Shown here: piece by piece, positions 7,487 to 15,678 of the stretch
Position numbering within the stretch: position 1 is the stretch's first letter
Layout: each line of letters begins with the position of its first letter
Source: Streptomyces sp. Je 1-79
GTDB lineage: Bacteria; Actinomycetota; Actinomycetes; Streptomycetales; Streptomycetaceae
Direction of reading: 5' to 3'
NCBI RefSeq assembly: GCF_025195125.1
Contig: NZ_JAMGSL010000008.1
Location: 290,707 to 354,706, forward strand
Length of the DNA stretch: 64,000 nucleotides
Notes under the pieces: model-generated
Database searches by the model: none
Seen by the model: only the letters and a program-made list of their open reading frames with translations
What the model was told of the DNA's origin: nothing
Made by a program: the position numbers and the translations under genes

Positions 7487-8130
7487 AGTGTTCCGATCCA
7501 GTTGGTGAGCAGCTGCGCTCCGGCGTCGCCGGACTTCTCGGGGTGGAACTGGGTCGCCCACAGGGCGCCGTTCTCGACGGCCGCGACGAACGGCTCGCCG
7601 TGGGTGGCCCAGGTGACCTTGGGGGCGCGCATGTTCGGGTTGCCGACCTCCAGGGTCCACTCCCGCACTCCGTAGGAGTGCACGAAGTAGTACCGGGCGT
7701 CGGCGTCGAGGCCCGCGAACAGCTCGCTGTCCTCGGGCGCCTCGACGGTGTTCCAGCCCATGTGGGGCACGACCGGGGCCTTCAGCGGCTCGACCGTACC
7801 GGGCCACTCGTCGAGACCCTCGGTCTCCACGCCGTGCTCGATGCCGCGGGCGAAGAGGATCTGCATGCCGACGCAGATGCCCATGACGGGGCGGCCGCCG
7901 GAGAGCCTGCGGTCGACGATCCACTCGCCGCGCGCCTCCCTGAGGCCCTGCATGCAGGCGGAGAAGGCGCCGACGCCGGGGACGAGGAGCCCGTCGGCGT
8001 TCATGGCCCTGTCGTAGTCGCGGGTGATCTCGACGTCGGCGCCGACGTGGGCGAGAGCCCGCTCGGCGGAGCGGACGTTGCCGAAGCCGTAGTCGAAGAC
8101 GACGACCTTCTTGGGGGTGCTCGTGCTCAT
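7483..8130 (-). CDS. hisH: Imidazole glycerol phosphate synthase, glutaminase subunit
   Basis: A 215-residue class I glutamine amidotransferase that hydrolyses glutamine and passes ammonia to HisF. The catalytic triad is intact: Cys86 (GICVGMQ), His196 and Glu198 (FHPEKSG). The oxyanion-region sequence PGVGAF is also present. The ATG overlaps the stop of the small membrane gene upstream by 4 bases and its own TGA overlaps priA, so it is tightly coupled within the his operon. Confidence 0.97.
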   Translation of the reverse strand: MSTSTPKKVVVFDYGFGNVRSAERALAHVGADVEITRDYDRAMNADGLLVPGVGAFSACMQGLREARGEWIVDRRLSGGRPVMGICVGMQILFARGIEHGVETEGLDEWPGTVEPLKAPVVPHMGWNTVEAPEDSELFAGLDADARYYFVHSYGVREWTLEVGNPNMRAPKVTWATHGEPFVAAVENGALWATQFHPEKSGDAGAQLLTNWIGTL

Positions 8131-8294
8131 TCCCAGATTCCCTGGATCCGCAGGACGCCCGCGACCAGGCACATCACGGAGGCGATGGCGAGGACGACGA
8201 TCACGCCCTTGGGCAGCTTCTGCTTGGAGAAGGAGTACACACCGCCGGCGAGGAAGAGCCCGACGACGATGAGGATGGTGGAGAGGCCGGTCAT
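8127..8294 (-). CDS. Small membrane protein of the his operon (55 residues)
   Basis: A short gene, too small for many ORF cut-offs, lying exactly between hisB and hisH. It starts at the ATG at 8294, 4 bases after the hisB stop, and its TGA overlaps the hisH ATG. The product begins MTGLSTILIVVGLFLAGG, then a short Lys-containing loop (SFSKQKLPKG) and a second hydrophobic helix (VIVVLAIASVMCLVAGVL), ending RIQGIWE, so two membrane helices joined by a positive loop are predicted. I recall a similar small ORF at this place in other Streptomyces. Its function is unknown. Confidence 0.8.
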   Translation of the reverse strand: MTGLSTILIVVGLFLAGGVYSFSKQKLPKGVIVVLAIASVMCLVAGVLRIQGIWE

Positions 8295-8298
8295 GGAG

Positions 8299-8892
8299 TT
8301 AGAGGGCGCCCTTCGTGGAAGGCAGGATGCCGGCCGCGCGCGGGTCGCGCTCGGAGGCGTAGCGCAGCGCCCGGGCCAGCGCCTTGAACTGACACTCCAC
8401 GATGTGGTGGGCGTTGCGCCCGTACGGCACGTGGACGTGCAGCGCGATCTGCGCCTGCGCGACGAAGGACTCCAGGATGTGCCGGGTCATCGTCGTGTCG
8501 TAGGAGCCGATCATCGGCGCCATGTTCTCGGGCTCGGTGTGCACCAGGTAGGGGCGGCCGGAGAGGTCGACGGTCACCTGGGCGAGCGACTCGTCCAGGG
8601 GGACGGTGCAGTTGCCGAAGCGGTAGATGCCGACCTTGTCGCCGAGCGCCTGCTTGAAGGCGGCGCCGAGGGCGAGCGCGGTGTCCTCGATGGTGTGGTG
8701 CGAGTCGATGTGCAGGTCGCCGTCGGTCTTGACGGTGAGGTCGAACAGACCGTGGCGGCCGAGCTGGTCGAGCATGTGGTCGTAGAACCCGACGCCGGTG
8801 GCGACGTCGACCTTGCCCGTGCCGTCGAGGTCGATCTCGACGACGACGGAGGTCTCCTTGGTGGTGCGCTCGACTCTTCCAACGCGGCTCAT
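8299..8892 (-). CDS. hisB: Imidazoleglycerol-phosphate dehydratase
   Basis: A 197-residue monofunctional dehydratase converting imidazole glycerol phosphate to imidazole acetol phosphate. The two manganese-binding His-rich motifs are present: DSHHTIED (about residues 63-70) and NAHHIVECQFKAL near the C-terminus, along with FYDHML. There is no fused histidinol-phosphatase domain, so HolPase is encoded elsewhere. It overlaps hisC by 4 bases. The stop is TAA. Confidence 0.97.
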   Translation of the reverse strand: MSRVGRVERTTKETSVVVEIDLDGTGKVDVATGVGFYDHMLDQLGRHGLFDLTVKTDGDLHIDSHHTIEDTALALGAAFKQALGDKVGIYRFGNCTVPLDESLAQVTVDLSGRPYLVHTEPENMAPMIGSYDTTMTRHILESFVAQAQIALHVHVPYGRNAHHIVECQFKALARALRYASERDPRAAGILPSTKGAL

Positions 8893-10010
8893 GCGCTCTG
8901 CTCCTTCTTGACTTCACGGACCGCGTCGAGGAACGCGTCGTTCTCTTCAGGGGTGCCGGCGGTGACCCGGAGCCAGCCCGGTACGCCGTTGTCCCGGACC
9001 AGGACGCCCAGGTCGAGGATCTTCCGCCAGGCCTCGTGGGAGCCCTGGGCCCCGTCGAACCGGCCGAACTGGACGAAGTTGGCGTCGGACTCGGTGACCT
9101 CGTAGCCGGTCGCCCGCAGCTCGGCGACCAGCCGGTCCCGCTCGGTCTTGAGCTGTTCGACGTACCCGAGGAGCGTATCGGTGTGCTCCAGGGCGGCCAG
9201 CGCGGTGGCCTGCGTGACGGCGGACAGGTGGTACGGGAGCCGTACGAGCTGCACGGCGTCGACCACGGCCGGGTGCGCGGCCAGGTAGCCCAGGCGCAGG
9301 CCGGCCGCGCCGAAGGCCTTGGACATGGTGCGGGAGACGACCAGGTTCGGCCGCCCCTCGATCAGCGGCAGGAGGGAGTCCCGGTGGCTGAACTCGACGT
9401 ACGCCTCGTCGACCACGACCAGTGAGGGCTTGGCGGCCTGGGCGGCCTCGTACAGCGCGAGGACCGTCGCGGCCTCGACCGCCGTGCCGGTGGGGTTGTT
9501 GGGCGAGGTGATGAAGACGACGTCCGGCCGGTTCTCGGCGATGGCCGTCCCGGCCGCCTCCACGTCGATGGTGAAGTCGTCGCGACGCGGCCCGGAGATC
9601 CAGGCCGTGCCGGTGCCGCGCGCGATGAGCGCGTGCATCGAGTACGAGGGCTCGAAGCCGATGGCCGTACGGCCGGGGCCGCCGAAGGTCTGCAGCAGCT
9701 GCTGGAGGACCTCGTTGGAGCCGTTGGCGGCCCAGACGTTCTCGACGGCGACCGGGTGCTTGCCGGTGCGGGTGAGGTAGCGGGCGAGCTCGGTGCGCAG
9801 CTCGATCGCGTCCCGGTCCGGGTAGCGGTTGAGGCCGCGGGCGGCCTCGGCGACCCGCTCCGCGATCCGGGCCACGAGGGGCTCGGGCAGCGGGTAGGGG
9901 TTCTCATTGGTGTTCAGCTGGACGGGGACGTCGAGCTGGGGGGCGCCGTACGGGGACTTGCCCCGCAGCTCGTCCCGGATGGGCAGGTCGTCGATTCCGA
10001 TGGCGGTCAT
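8889..10010 (-). CDS. hisC: Histidinol-phosphate aminotransferase
   Basis: A 373-residue fold-type I PLP aminotransferase. Lys231 in SRTMSKAFGAAGLRLGY is the expected Schiff-base lysine; the sequences NENPYPLP, SPNNPTGT and VVDEAYVEFS, which form the cofactor and substrate site, are all intact. It makes L-histidinol phosphate from imidazole acetol phosphate and glutamate. It starts inside the stop of hisD (ATGA overlap) and ends inside the start of hisB. Confidence 0.97.
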   Translation of the reverse strand: MTAIGIDDLPIRDELRGKSPYGAPQLDVPVQLNTNENPYPLPEPLVARIAERVAEAARGLNRYPDRDAIELRTELARYLTRTGKHPVAVENVWAANGSNEVLQQLLQTFGGPGRTAIGFEPSYSMHALIARGTGTAWISGPRRDDFTIDVEAAGTAIAENRPDVVFITSPNNPTGTAVEAATVLALYEAAQAAKPSLVVVDEAYVEFSHRDSLLPLIEGRPNLVVSRTMSKAFGAAGLRLGYLAAHPAVVDAVQLVRLPYHLSAVTQATALAALEHTDTLLGYVEQLKTERDRLVAELRATGYEVTESDANFVQFGRFDGAQGSHEAWRKILDLGVLVRDNGVPGWLRVTAGTPEENDAFLDAVREVKKEQSA

Positions 10011-11329
10011 GCCTGCGGCACCTTCCAGCCGAAGCGCGCCTTGAGGGCGGCGCCGTGGGCGGGCAGGTCCTCGGCCTCGGCGAGGGTGACCACGTGGTGG
10101 GTGACCTCGGCGAGGGCGTCCCGGGTGTAGTCGACGATGTGGACGCCGCGCAGGAAGGACTGCACGGACAGGCCCGAGGAGTGGCAGGCGCAGCCGCCGG
10201 TGGGCAGGACGTGGTTGGAGCCGGCGCAGTAGTCGCCGAGGGAGACCGGCGCCCAGGGGCCGACGAAGATCGCGCCCGCGTTGCGGACCCGCTCGGCGCG
10301 GGCGGCGGCGTCGGCCGTCTGGATCTCCAGGTGCTCGGCGCCGTACGCGTCGACGACCTTGAGGCCGTCCTCCAGGTCGCTGACGAGGACGATCGCGGAC
10401 TGCCGTCCGGCCAGGGCCGGGACGATCCGGTCGCCGACGTGCTTGGTGGCGGCGACCTGGGTCTTCAGCTCGGCCTCGGTGGCCTCGGCCAGCTCCTCGG
10501 AGTCGGTGACGAGGACGGCGGCGGCCATCGGGTCGTGCTCGGCCTGGCTGATGAGGTCGGCGGCGACGTGCACGGGGTCGGCGGTGGAGTCCGCGAGGAT
10601 CGCGATCTCCGTCGGGCCGGCCTCGGCGTCGATGCCGATGCGGCCGGTGAAGTACCGCTTGGCGGCGGCGACCCAGATGTTGCCGGGGCCCGTGACCATG
10701 TTGGCGGGGGCGCAGGACTCGGTGCCGTACGCGAACATCGCGACGGCCGTGGCGCCGCCCGCGGCGTACACCTCGTCGATGCCCAGCAGGGCGCACGCGG
10801 CGAGGATCGTCGGGTGGGGGAGCCCACCGAACTCGGCCTGCGCGGGGGAGGCGAGCGCGATGGACTCGACACCGGCCTCCTGCGCCGGAACGACGTTCAT
10901 GATCACGGAGGAGGGGTAGACCGACCGGCCGCCGGGCGCGTAGAGCCCCACGCGCTGGACGGGGATCCACTTCTCGGTGACGGTGCCGCCGGGCACGACC
11001 TGGGTGGTGTGCGTCGAGCGGCGCTGGGCGCGGTGGACGATCCTGGCGCGCCGGATGGACTCCTCGAGGGCCGCCCGGACGGCGGGGTCGAGCCGCTCCA
11101 GCGCCTCGTCGAGCGCCTCGGCCGGCACACGCACGTGCTCCAGCTTCACACCGTCGAACTTCTCCGCGTACTCGACCAGCGCCGCGTCGCCCCGATGATG
11201 GACGTCCTCGCAGATGGGCCGCACCTTCTCCAGGGCGGCTTCCACGTCGAACTCGGCACGGGGCAGCAGGTCGCGCAGCGCGCCACCCTCGGGGAGGGTG
11301 TCGCCGCGCAGGTCGATACGAGAGATCAC
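10007..11329 (-). CDS. hisD: Histidinol dehydrogenase
   Basis: A 440-residue zinc enzyme oxidising histidinol to histidine in two NAD-dependent steps. The family motifs PGGRSVYPSSVIMNVVPA, TGPGNIWVAAAKR and YGAEHLEIQT (with the catalytic Glu-His pair), and the C-terminal HSSGLSVQSFLR segment, are present. It is the promoter-proximal gene of the hisD-C-B-orf-H-priA-ridA-F operon. The start is GTG at 11329 with little Shine-Dalgarno sequence upstream. Palindromes at 11370-11386 and 11395-11412 may regulate the operon. Confidence 0.97.
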   Translation of the reverse strand: MISRIDLRGDTLPEGGALRDLLPRAEFDVEAALEKVRPICEDVHHRGDAALVEYAEKFDGVKLEHVRVPAEALDEALERLDPAVRAALEESIRRARIVHRAQRRSTHTTQVVPGGTVTEKWIPVQRVGLYAPGGRSVYPSSVIMNVVPAQEAGVESIALASPAQAEFGGLPHPTILAACALLGIDEVYAAGGATAVAMFAYGTESCAPANMVTGPGNIWVAAAKRYFTGRIGIDAEAGPTEIAILADSTADPVHVAADLISQAEHDPMAAAVLVTDSEELAEATEAELKTQVAATKHVGDRIVPALAGRQSAIVLVSDLEDGLKVVDAYGAEHLEIQTADAAARAERVRNAGAIFVGPWAPVSLGDYCAGSNHVLPTGGCACHSSGLSVQSFLRGVHIVDYTRDALAEVTHHVVTLAEAEDLPAHGAALKARFGWKVPQA

Positions 11330-11369
11330 GGGTCAATTCTCGCAGACGCCCCACAAGCGCCGGACGCCT

Positions 11370-11412
11370 GTATCACTGGCTGATACGAGCCACAGTGGCG
11401 TCTTGTCGCCAC
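11370..11412. promoter_or_regulatory. Two adjacent inverted repeats upstream of hisD
   Basis: GTATCA-N5-TGATAC (11370-11386) is a perfect 6+6 palindrome, 41-57 bases upstream of the hisD start. It is followed by GTGGCG-N6-CGCCAC (11395-11412). The first has the size and spacing of a dimeric repressor operator and would sit near the -35 region if transcription starts close to 11345. No regulator is identifiable here. The second could instead belong to the divergent gene. Confidence 0.5.
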
Positions 11413-11503
11413 AGCTGACCGTTAGCGTTCAGCCCGTCACTCAGCGGGAAGAACGGCTGTACGAATCCAGGGAAGCGGATTCGTGGAAAGCGAGGGGGCG
11501 GCA

Positions 11504-13105
11504 GTGACCGAGCCGCACGAGGACGGAATGCCGGACGGTCTGACGGGCCCGGAGAGGGCCATGTGGAGGGCGTTCCGGATCGGCAGGAGCTGCGATCTGA
11601 GCGAGGGGGACGCGGCGCGGGACGACCCCTTCGGGGCGGAGGCGTGGGGAGAGGCGCGCAGTGTGCGCGCGGAGGTGGTGGCGCTGCTGCTGCTCGACGG
11701 CCCGGCGGCGCGGGCCGGGCGGGTCGCGGCGCTGAAGCTGCGCGGGGTGCGGATCACCGGCGTGCTCAATCTGGCCGGCGGGACCATCGATCCGTACGTG
11801 GAGTGGAACCGCTGCCGTTTCGACCAGGAGATCGTGCTGCCCGAGGCGCGCTTCGGCACGGTGCGGATGGTGGAGTGCGCGATACCGCGGCTGGAGGCGG
11901 CGCGGCTGCACACCGAGGGGGACCTGCATCTGCCGAGGTGCCGGGTGCAGCGGGGCATCCGGCTGACGGACGCGCAGATAGGCACCGATCTGCTGATCAA
12001 CCAGATCCGGGTGTGGCCGGACCGGCGTGGCCGGGCGATCACGGCGGACGGTCTGGCGGTGGCACAGGACCTCCAGGCCGAGCTGATCGAGACGTACGGG
12101 GAGGTGAGCCTGCGCGGGGCGAAGATCGGCGTGTCGCTGAGCCTGCGGGGCAGCGTCCTGCGCGGGGCGCAGCAGCGCCGCGCGCTGAACGCGCCGCAGC
12201 TGACGGTGGAGCGCTCGCTCTATCTGAACGCGGCGTGGGTGTACGAGGGCTCGGGCCACTCGACGGCCACTCCCCCGTACGGAATCGGGTACACCCCGCT
12301 GCGCGGGGCGCGGCGCAAGCCGGTGGAGTGCCACGGCGGGGTGCGCCTCGACGACGGGCGTTTCGGCGACGCGGTGGACCTGCACTACGCGCGGTTCGTG
12401 CTGAACGGCGCGACCCGGGAGGAGGTGTCGCTGCGCCGGATCGCCACCCCTGAGCTGCGGTTCAACGGGGAGCGCCCGGAGGAGGGGCGGGTGGTGCTCA
12501 ACGGCGCGCGGGTGGTGACGCTGATCGACCTGTCCACGAGCTGGCCGGGCCCCGGCGGCCTTTCGATGAACGGCTTCGTCTACGAGAACCTCGTGCCGTA
12601 CGGACACTTTCCGCTGACCCGCCGCCTGGAGTGGGTGTCGGCGGCCACCCCGGAGTACGCCCCGGAGCCGTACGAACGTCTGGCGACCGTGCTGCGCAAC
12701 AGCGGGGAGGACGCGGACGCCCGGGTGGTGCTGCTCGCCAAGCAGCGCCGGCGCCGGGAGACGCTGCCGGTGGCCGGGAAGCTCTGGGGCTACCTCCAGG
12801 ACTGGACGGTGGCGTACGGCTACCGGCCGGGACGGGCGGCGCTGTGGATGGCGGTGCTCTGGGCGGCGGGGGCGCTGGCGTTCTCCCGCTACGACCCGGT
12901 ACCGCTCAAGGCGGAGGAGTCGCCGAACTGGAACGCCACGCTGTACGCGCTGGATCTGCTGCTTCCGGTGATCAATCTCGGCCAGGACGGCTACTGGCGG
13001 CTGGAAGGCCTGTGGCAGTGGGCCGCGACGATGCTGATCCTGCTGGGCTGGGTGCTGGCGACGACGGTCGCGGCGGGAGCGTCGAGGCTGCTGCGCCGGG
13101 GATGA
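11504..13105 (+). CDS. Conserved membrane-anchored protein (often labelled 'oxidoreductase')
   Basis: About 533 residues. Residues 30-400 form a long series of short beta-strand-like units (for example LKLRGVRITGVLNLAG, RLHTEGDLHLPRCRVQRG, LRGAKIGVSLSLRGSVL) resembling a right-handed beta-helix or pentapeptide-like stack. The C-terminal 110 residues hold two membrane helices (AALWMAVLWAAGALAF and WAATMLILLGWVLATTV). Homologues in Streptomyces are commonly annotated as membrane-associated oxidoreductases, but I see no NAD, FAD, Fe-S or haem motif to support that. The GTG at 11504 is preceded by GAGGGGG; an alternative GTG at 11483 would add 7 residues. Confidence 0.75.
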   Translation: MTEPHEDGMPDGLTGPERAMWRAFRIGRSCDLSEGDAARDDPFGAEAWGEARSVRAEVVALLLLDGPAARAGRVAALKLRGVRITGVLNLAGGTIDPYVEWNRCRFDQEIVLPEARFGTVRMVECAIPRLEAARLHTEGDLHLPRCRVQRGIRLTDAQIGTDLLINQIRVWPDRRGRAITADGLAVAQDLQAELIETYGEVSLRGAKIGVSLSLRGSVLRGAQQRRALNAPQLTVERSLYLNAAWVYEGSGHSTATPPYGIGYTPLRGARRKPVECHGGVRLDDGRFGDAVDLHYARFVLNGATREEVSLRRIATPELRFNGERPEEGRVVLNGARVVTLIDLSTSWPGPGGLSMNGFVYENLVPYGHFPLTRRLEWVSAATPEYAPEPYERLATVLRNSGEDADARVVLLAKQRRRRETLPVAGKLWGYLQDWTVAYGYRPGRAALWMAVLWAAGALAFSRYDPVPLKAEESPNWNATLYALDLLLPVINLGQDGYWRLEGLWQWAATMLILLGWVLATTVAAGASRLLRRG

Positions 13106-13198
13106 GCGGGGCGCCGGGGAGGCGCGACGGGACGAGCAGGGACATCGAGGGCGTTACGCGGGGACCAGCGGGGGCGCTGCGCCGGGGATGAGCGGGGC
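13090..13198. repeat. Direct repeat copying the 3' end of the preceding gene
   Basis: The 23 bases at 13090-13112, which include the last codons and TGA of the membrane protein, recur exactly at 13176-13198, 86 bases downstream. The sequence between carries further partial similarity (GAGGGCGTT at both places). The second copy again presents an in-frame-looking Leu-Arg-Arg-Gly-stop. The remaining stretch to 13363 shows no gene. Confidence 0.8.
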
Positions 13199-13363
13199 CT
13201 CCGAGGGCGTTGTGACGAGTGTGACGGGAGGTGCCAGAGGGGCGGATTCTGCCGACCCTCACCTCTTTCTTTACGCTGTCTTGACCTCCCGCAGGACAAC
13301 TTTCCCGCCGCTACCAAAGCTTCACAGTCCCCCACTGGCGCCGCCCCCACCTGCGGTTTTTGA

Positions 13364-14401
13364 ATGGTCCGCACGATGTCTCTGCTCCGCGCCCTGATCG
13401 GCACCGCCCGTACGCTCCGGCTCGCTCCGCGGCTCCACTCCGCGCTGCCGCCGGACGACGACGTGCTGCTCGACGCGCCGGACGACAGGCTCGCCCCGGC
13501 GCTGGTGGCGGCCGCGCTCGCCGATCCCGAGCCCGCCGCCAAGCTGCTCGCGACGACCCGGGACGCCGCCGAGTGGGAGAAGCGGGACCGGTACGTGGCG
13601 CGGCTCGCGACCTTCGCGTACAGCCGTGAGGAGTGGCTGGCCCACTGGCTGGCCGTCTCGCCCCGCGACCCGGACGCCCTGCTCGTCAAGGCGGAGCTCG
13701 CGGTGCGCAGGGCCTGGGAGTCGCCGGCCCGCTCCGAGCGGCTGCGGGAGCTCGGACCGCTGATCGACGCGGCCGCGGAGGCCTCGCCCCGCGACCCGGT
13801 GCCGTGGCGGCTCGCCCTGGACCACGCCCGCGGCACCCACGCCGGGCACACGGCCTTCGAGGCGCTGTGGGAGCAGGCCGTGCGCCGTGCCCCGCACCAC
13901 TACGGCTGCCACGTCGCCGCACTGCGGTATCTGTCGGCCCAGTGGTACGGCTCGCACCACGAGTGCTTCGACTTCGCCGAGGAGGCCGCCGCCGACGCGC
14001 CCCCGGGCTCCCTGGCCCGGGCGCTCCCGGTCAACGCCGCCTTCGCGCAGCTCCTCGCCGGCACCGGACCCGTCCAGGTGGACCGGATCGACGCCGCCGC
14101 GGACCGGGGCGTCGCGCTGTCGGCGGAGTATCCGGAGGGCGACCCGTGGGCCGCGGAGGTCCGTAATCTGCTGGTGTACGTGCTGGTCAGGCGGGCGCGC
14201 TGGGCGGAGGCACTGGAGGAGTTCCGAAAGATCGGACCGTACGCCACGTCGTTTCCGTGGGCCCTCGTGGAGGACGATCCACTGGCCGGTTTCCTGGAGA
14301 CGAGGGACCTGGTGCGGGCCGAGGCGGGCCGCACGGTCCCCCCGCGCGGGACCGGAGTCGGACGGGCCGGCCGGGCCGCGCCCGGCGGCCATTACTCTTG
14401 A
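13364..14401 (+). CDS. Conserved helical-repeat (TPR-like) hypothetical protein
   Basis: About 345 residues, rich in Ala, Arg and Glu, with repeating antiparallel-helix segments such as SRDPDALLVKAELAVRRAW, PWRLALDHARG, AFEALWEQAVRRAPHHYGCH and VRNLLVYVLVRRARWAEALE, which resemble degenerate TPR units. No catalytic motif, signal peptide or membrane helix is seen, so a cytoplasmic scaffold is possible. ATG codons at 13364 and 13376 are both plausible starts and neither has a strong Shine-Dalgarno sequence. It ends 5 bases before the LON-domain gene. I do not recognise a specific function. Confidence 0.7.
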   Translation: MVRTMSLLRALIGTARTLRLAPRLHSALPPDDDVLLDAPDDRLAPALVAAALADPEPAAKLLATTRDAAEWEKRDRYVARLATFAYSREEWLAHWLAVSPRDPDALLVKAELAVRRAWESPARSERLRELGPLIDAAAEASPRDPVPWRLALDHARGTHAGHTAFEALWEQAVRRAPHHYGCHVAALRYLSAQWYGSHHECFDFAEEAAADAPPGSLARALPVNAAFAQLLAGTGPVQVDRIDAAADRGVALSAEYPEGDPWAAEVRNLLVYVLVRRARWAEALEEFRKIGPYATSFPWALVEDDPLAGFLETRDLVRAEAGRTVPPRGTGVGRAGRAAPGGHYS

Positions 14402-14406
14402 CCGCT

Positions 14407-15144
14407 GTGACCACCGCTCGCCTGCCACTCTTCCCGCTCAACGCGGTGCTGTTCCCGGGCCTCGTGCTGCCCCTCAACGTCTTCGAGGAGCGCTATCGCG
14501 CCATGATGCGCGAGCTGCTCAAGACCGACGAGTCGGAGCCGCGCCGCTTCGCCGTCGTCGCGATCCGCGACGGCCGTGAGGTGGCGCCGACGGCGCCGGG
14601 GATGCCGGACCAGACGGCTCTGCCGGAGAAGGGGCCCGCCGCGGGCTTCGGCCCGGACCCGATCCAGGCGTTCCACCGGGTGGGCTGCATCGCCGACGCG
14701 GCGACGATCCGGGAACGCTCGAACGGCAGCTTCGAGGTGATGGCCACGGGGACGACCCGGGTGAAGCTGCTCTCCGTGGATGCGAGCGGGCCGTTCCTGA
14801 TGGCCGAGATCGAGGAGATCCCGGAGGAGCAGGGCGACGAGGCGGGCACCCTCGCGGAGGTCGTGCTGCGGGCGTTCCGGAGCTACCAGAAGCGGCTGGC
14901 GGGGGCGCGGGAGCGGTCGCTGACGACGAGCGACCTGCCGGACGACCCGTCGGTGGTGTCGTACCTGGTCGCGGCTGCGGCGGTGCTCGACACACCGGCG
15001 AAGCAGCGGCTGCTGCAGGCGCCGGACACGGCGACCCGGCTGCGGGAGGAACTGGCGCTGCTGCGGTCGGAGACGGCGGTGCTGCGGCATCTGCCGTCCC
15101 TGCCGGCGGTGGAGCTGACCCGGGCGCCGACAAGCCCGAACTGA
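14407..15144 (+). CDS. LON peptidase substrate-binding domain protein
   Basis: A 245-residue protein made almost wholly of the Lon N-terminal (LAN/LonSB) domain: LPLFPLNAVLFPGLVLPLNVFEERY opens it as in Lon proteases, and GSFEVMATGTTRVKL matches the family core. The AAA and Ser-Lys protease domains of Lon are absent, so it cannot be a protease alone; such stand-alone proteins may bind unfolded polypeptides. The GTG at 14407 is chosen because TACTCT (14393-14398) lies 8 bases upstream, suggesting a leaderless internal start in addition to read-through from the gene before. The ybaK gene follows 12 bases on. Confidence 0.85.
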   Translation: MTTARLPLFPLNAVLFPGLVLPLNVFEERYRAMMRELLKTDESEPRRFAVVAIRDGREVAPTAPGMPDQTALPEKGPAAGFGPDPIQAFHRVGCIADAATIRERSNGSFEVMATGTTRVKLLSVDASGPFLMAEIEEIPEEQGDEAGTLAEVVLRAFRSYQKRLAGARERSLTTSDLPDDPSVVSYLVAAAAVLDTPAKQRLLQAPDTATRLREELALLRSETAVLRHLPSLPAVELTRAPTSPN

Positions 15145-15156
15145 CCGAGGAGTCCG

Positions 15157-15654
15157 GTGGCGAAGAAGCAGAAGAAGTCCCAGGGCGGAACCCCGGCGAC
15201 CGTCGCCCTGACGGCGTCCGGGACCCCGTTCACGCTCCATGCCTACGAGCACGACCCGGCGTCGGCCTCGTACGGCGAGGAGGCGGCGGAGGCGCTCGGC
15301 GTCTCCCCCGACCGGGTCTTCAAGACGCTGGTCGCGGACGTCGACGGCGAGCTGACGGTCGCGGTCGTCCCGGTCGCCGGCCAGCTCGACCTGAAGGCCC
15401 TGGCCTCGGCGGTGGGCGGCAAGCGCGCGTCGATGGCGGACCCGGCCCTGGCCGAACGCACGACGGGCTACGTCCGGGGCGGCATCTCCCCCCTGGGCCA
15501 GCGCAAGCGCCTCCGCACGGTCCTGGACGCCTCGGCCTCCGCCCACGAGACGATCTGCATCTCGGCGGGCCGCCGCGGCCTGGAGGTGGAGCTCACCCCC
15601 ACGGCCCTGACCACCCTCACCTCGGCGGTCCTGGCCCCGATCGGCCGCGGCTGA
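15157..15654 (+). CDS. ybaK: Cys-tRNA(Pro) deacylase, YbaK family
   Basis: A 165-residue YbaK/EbsC-type editing protein that hydrolyses mischarged Cys-tRNA(Pro) in trans. The key lysine of the family is in DRVFKTLVADVDGELTVAVVPV, and the KRASMADPALAERTTGYVRGGISPLGQ segment with the conserved GGISPxG motif is present. It is preceded by ACCGAGGAGTCCG as a ribosome site and starts at GTG. It lies 12 bases after the LON-domain gene and probably shares its transcript. Confidence 0.92.
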   Translation: MAKKQKKSQGGTPATVALTASGTPFTLHAYEHDPASASYGEEAAEALGVSPDRVFKTLVADVDGELTVAVVPVAGQLDLKALASAVGGKRASMADPALAERTTGYVRGGISPLGQRKRLRTVLDASASAHETICISAGRRGLEVELTPTALTTLTSAVLAPIGRG

Positions 15655-15678
15655 CACCAGAGGTCCGGGGCCGCAGGC

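Noticed and set aside
13106..13363. Small gene or promoter with TTGACC at about 13282
   Set aside because: No -10 at the right distance and no frame with a ribosome site; the region is mostly the duplicated gene end.
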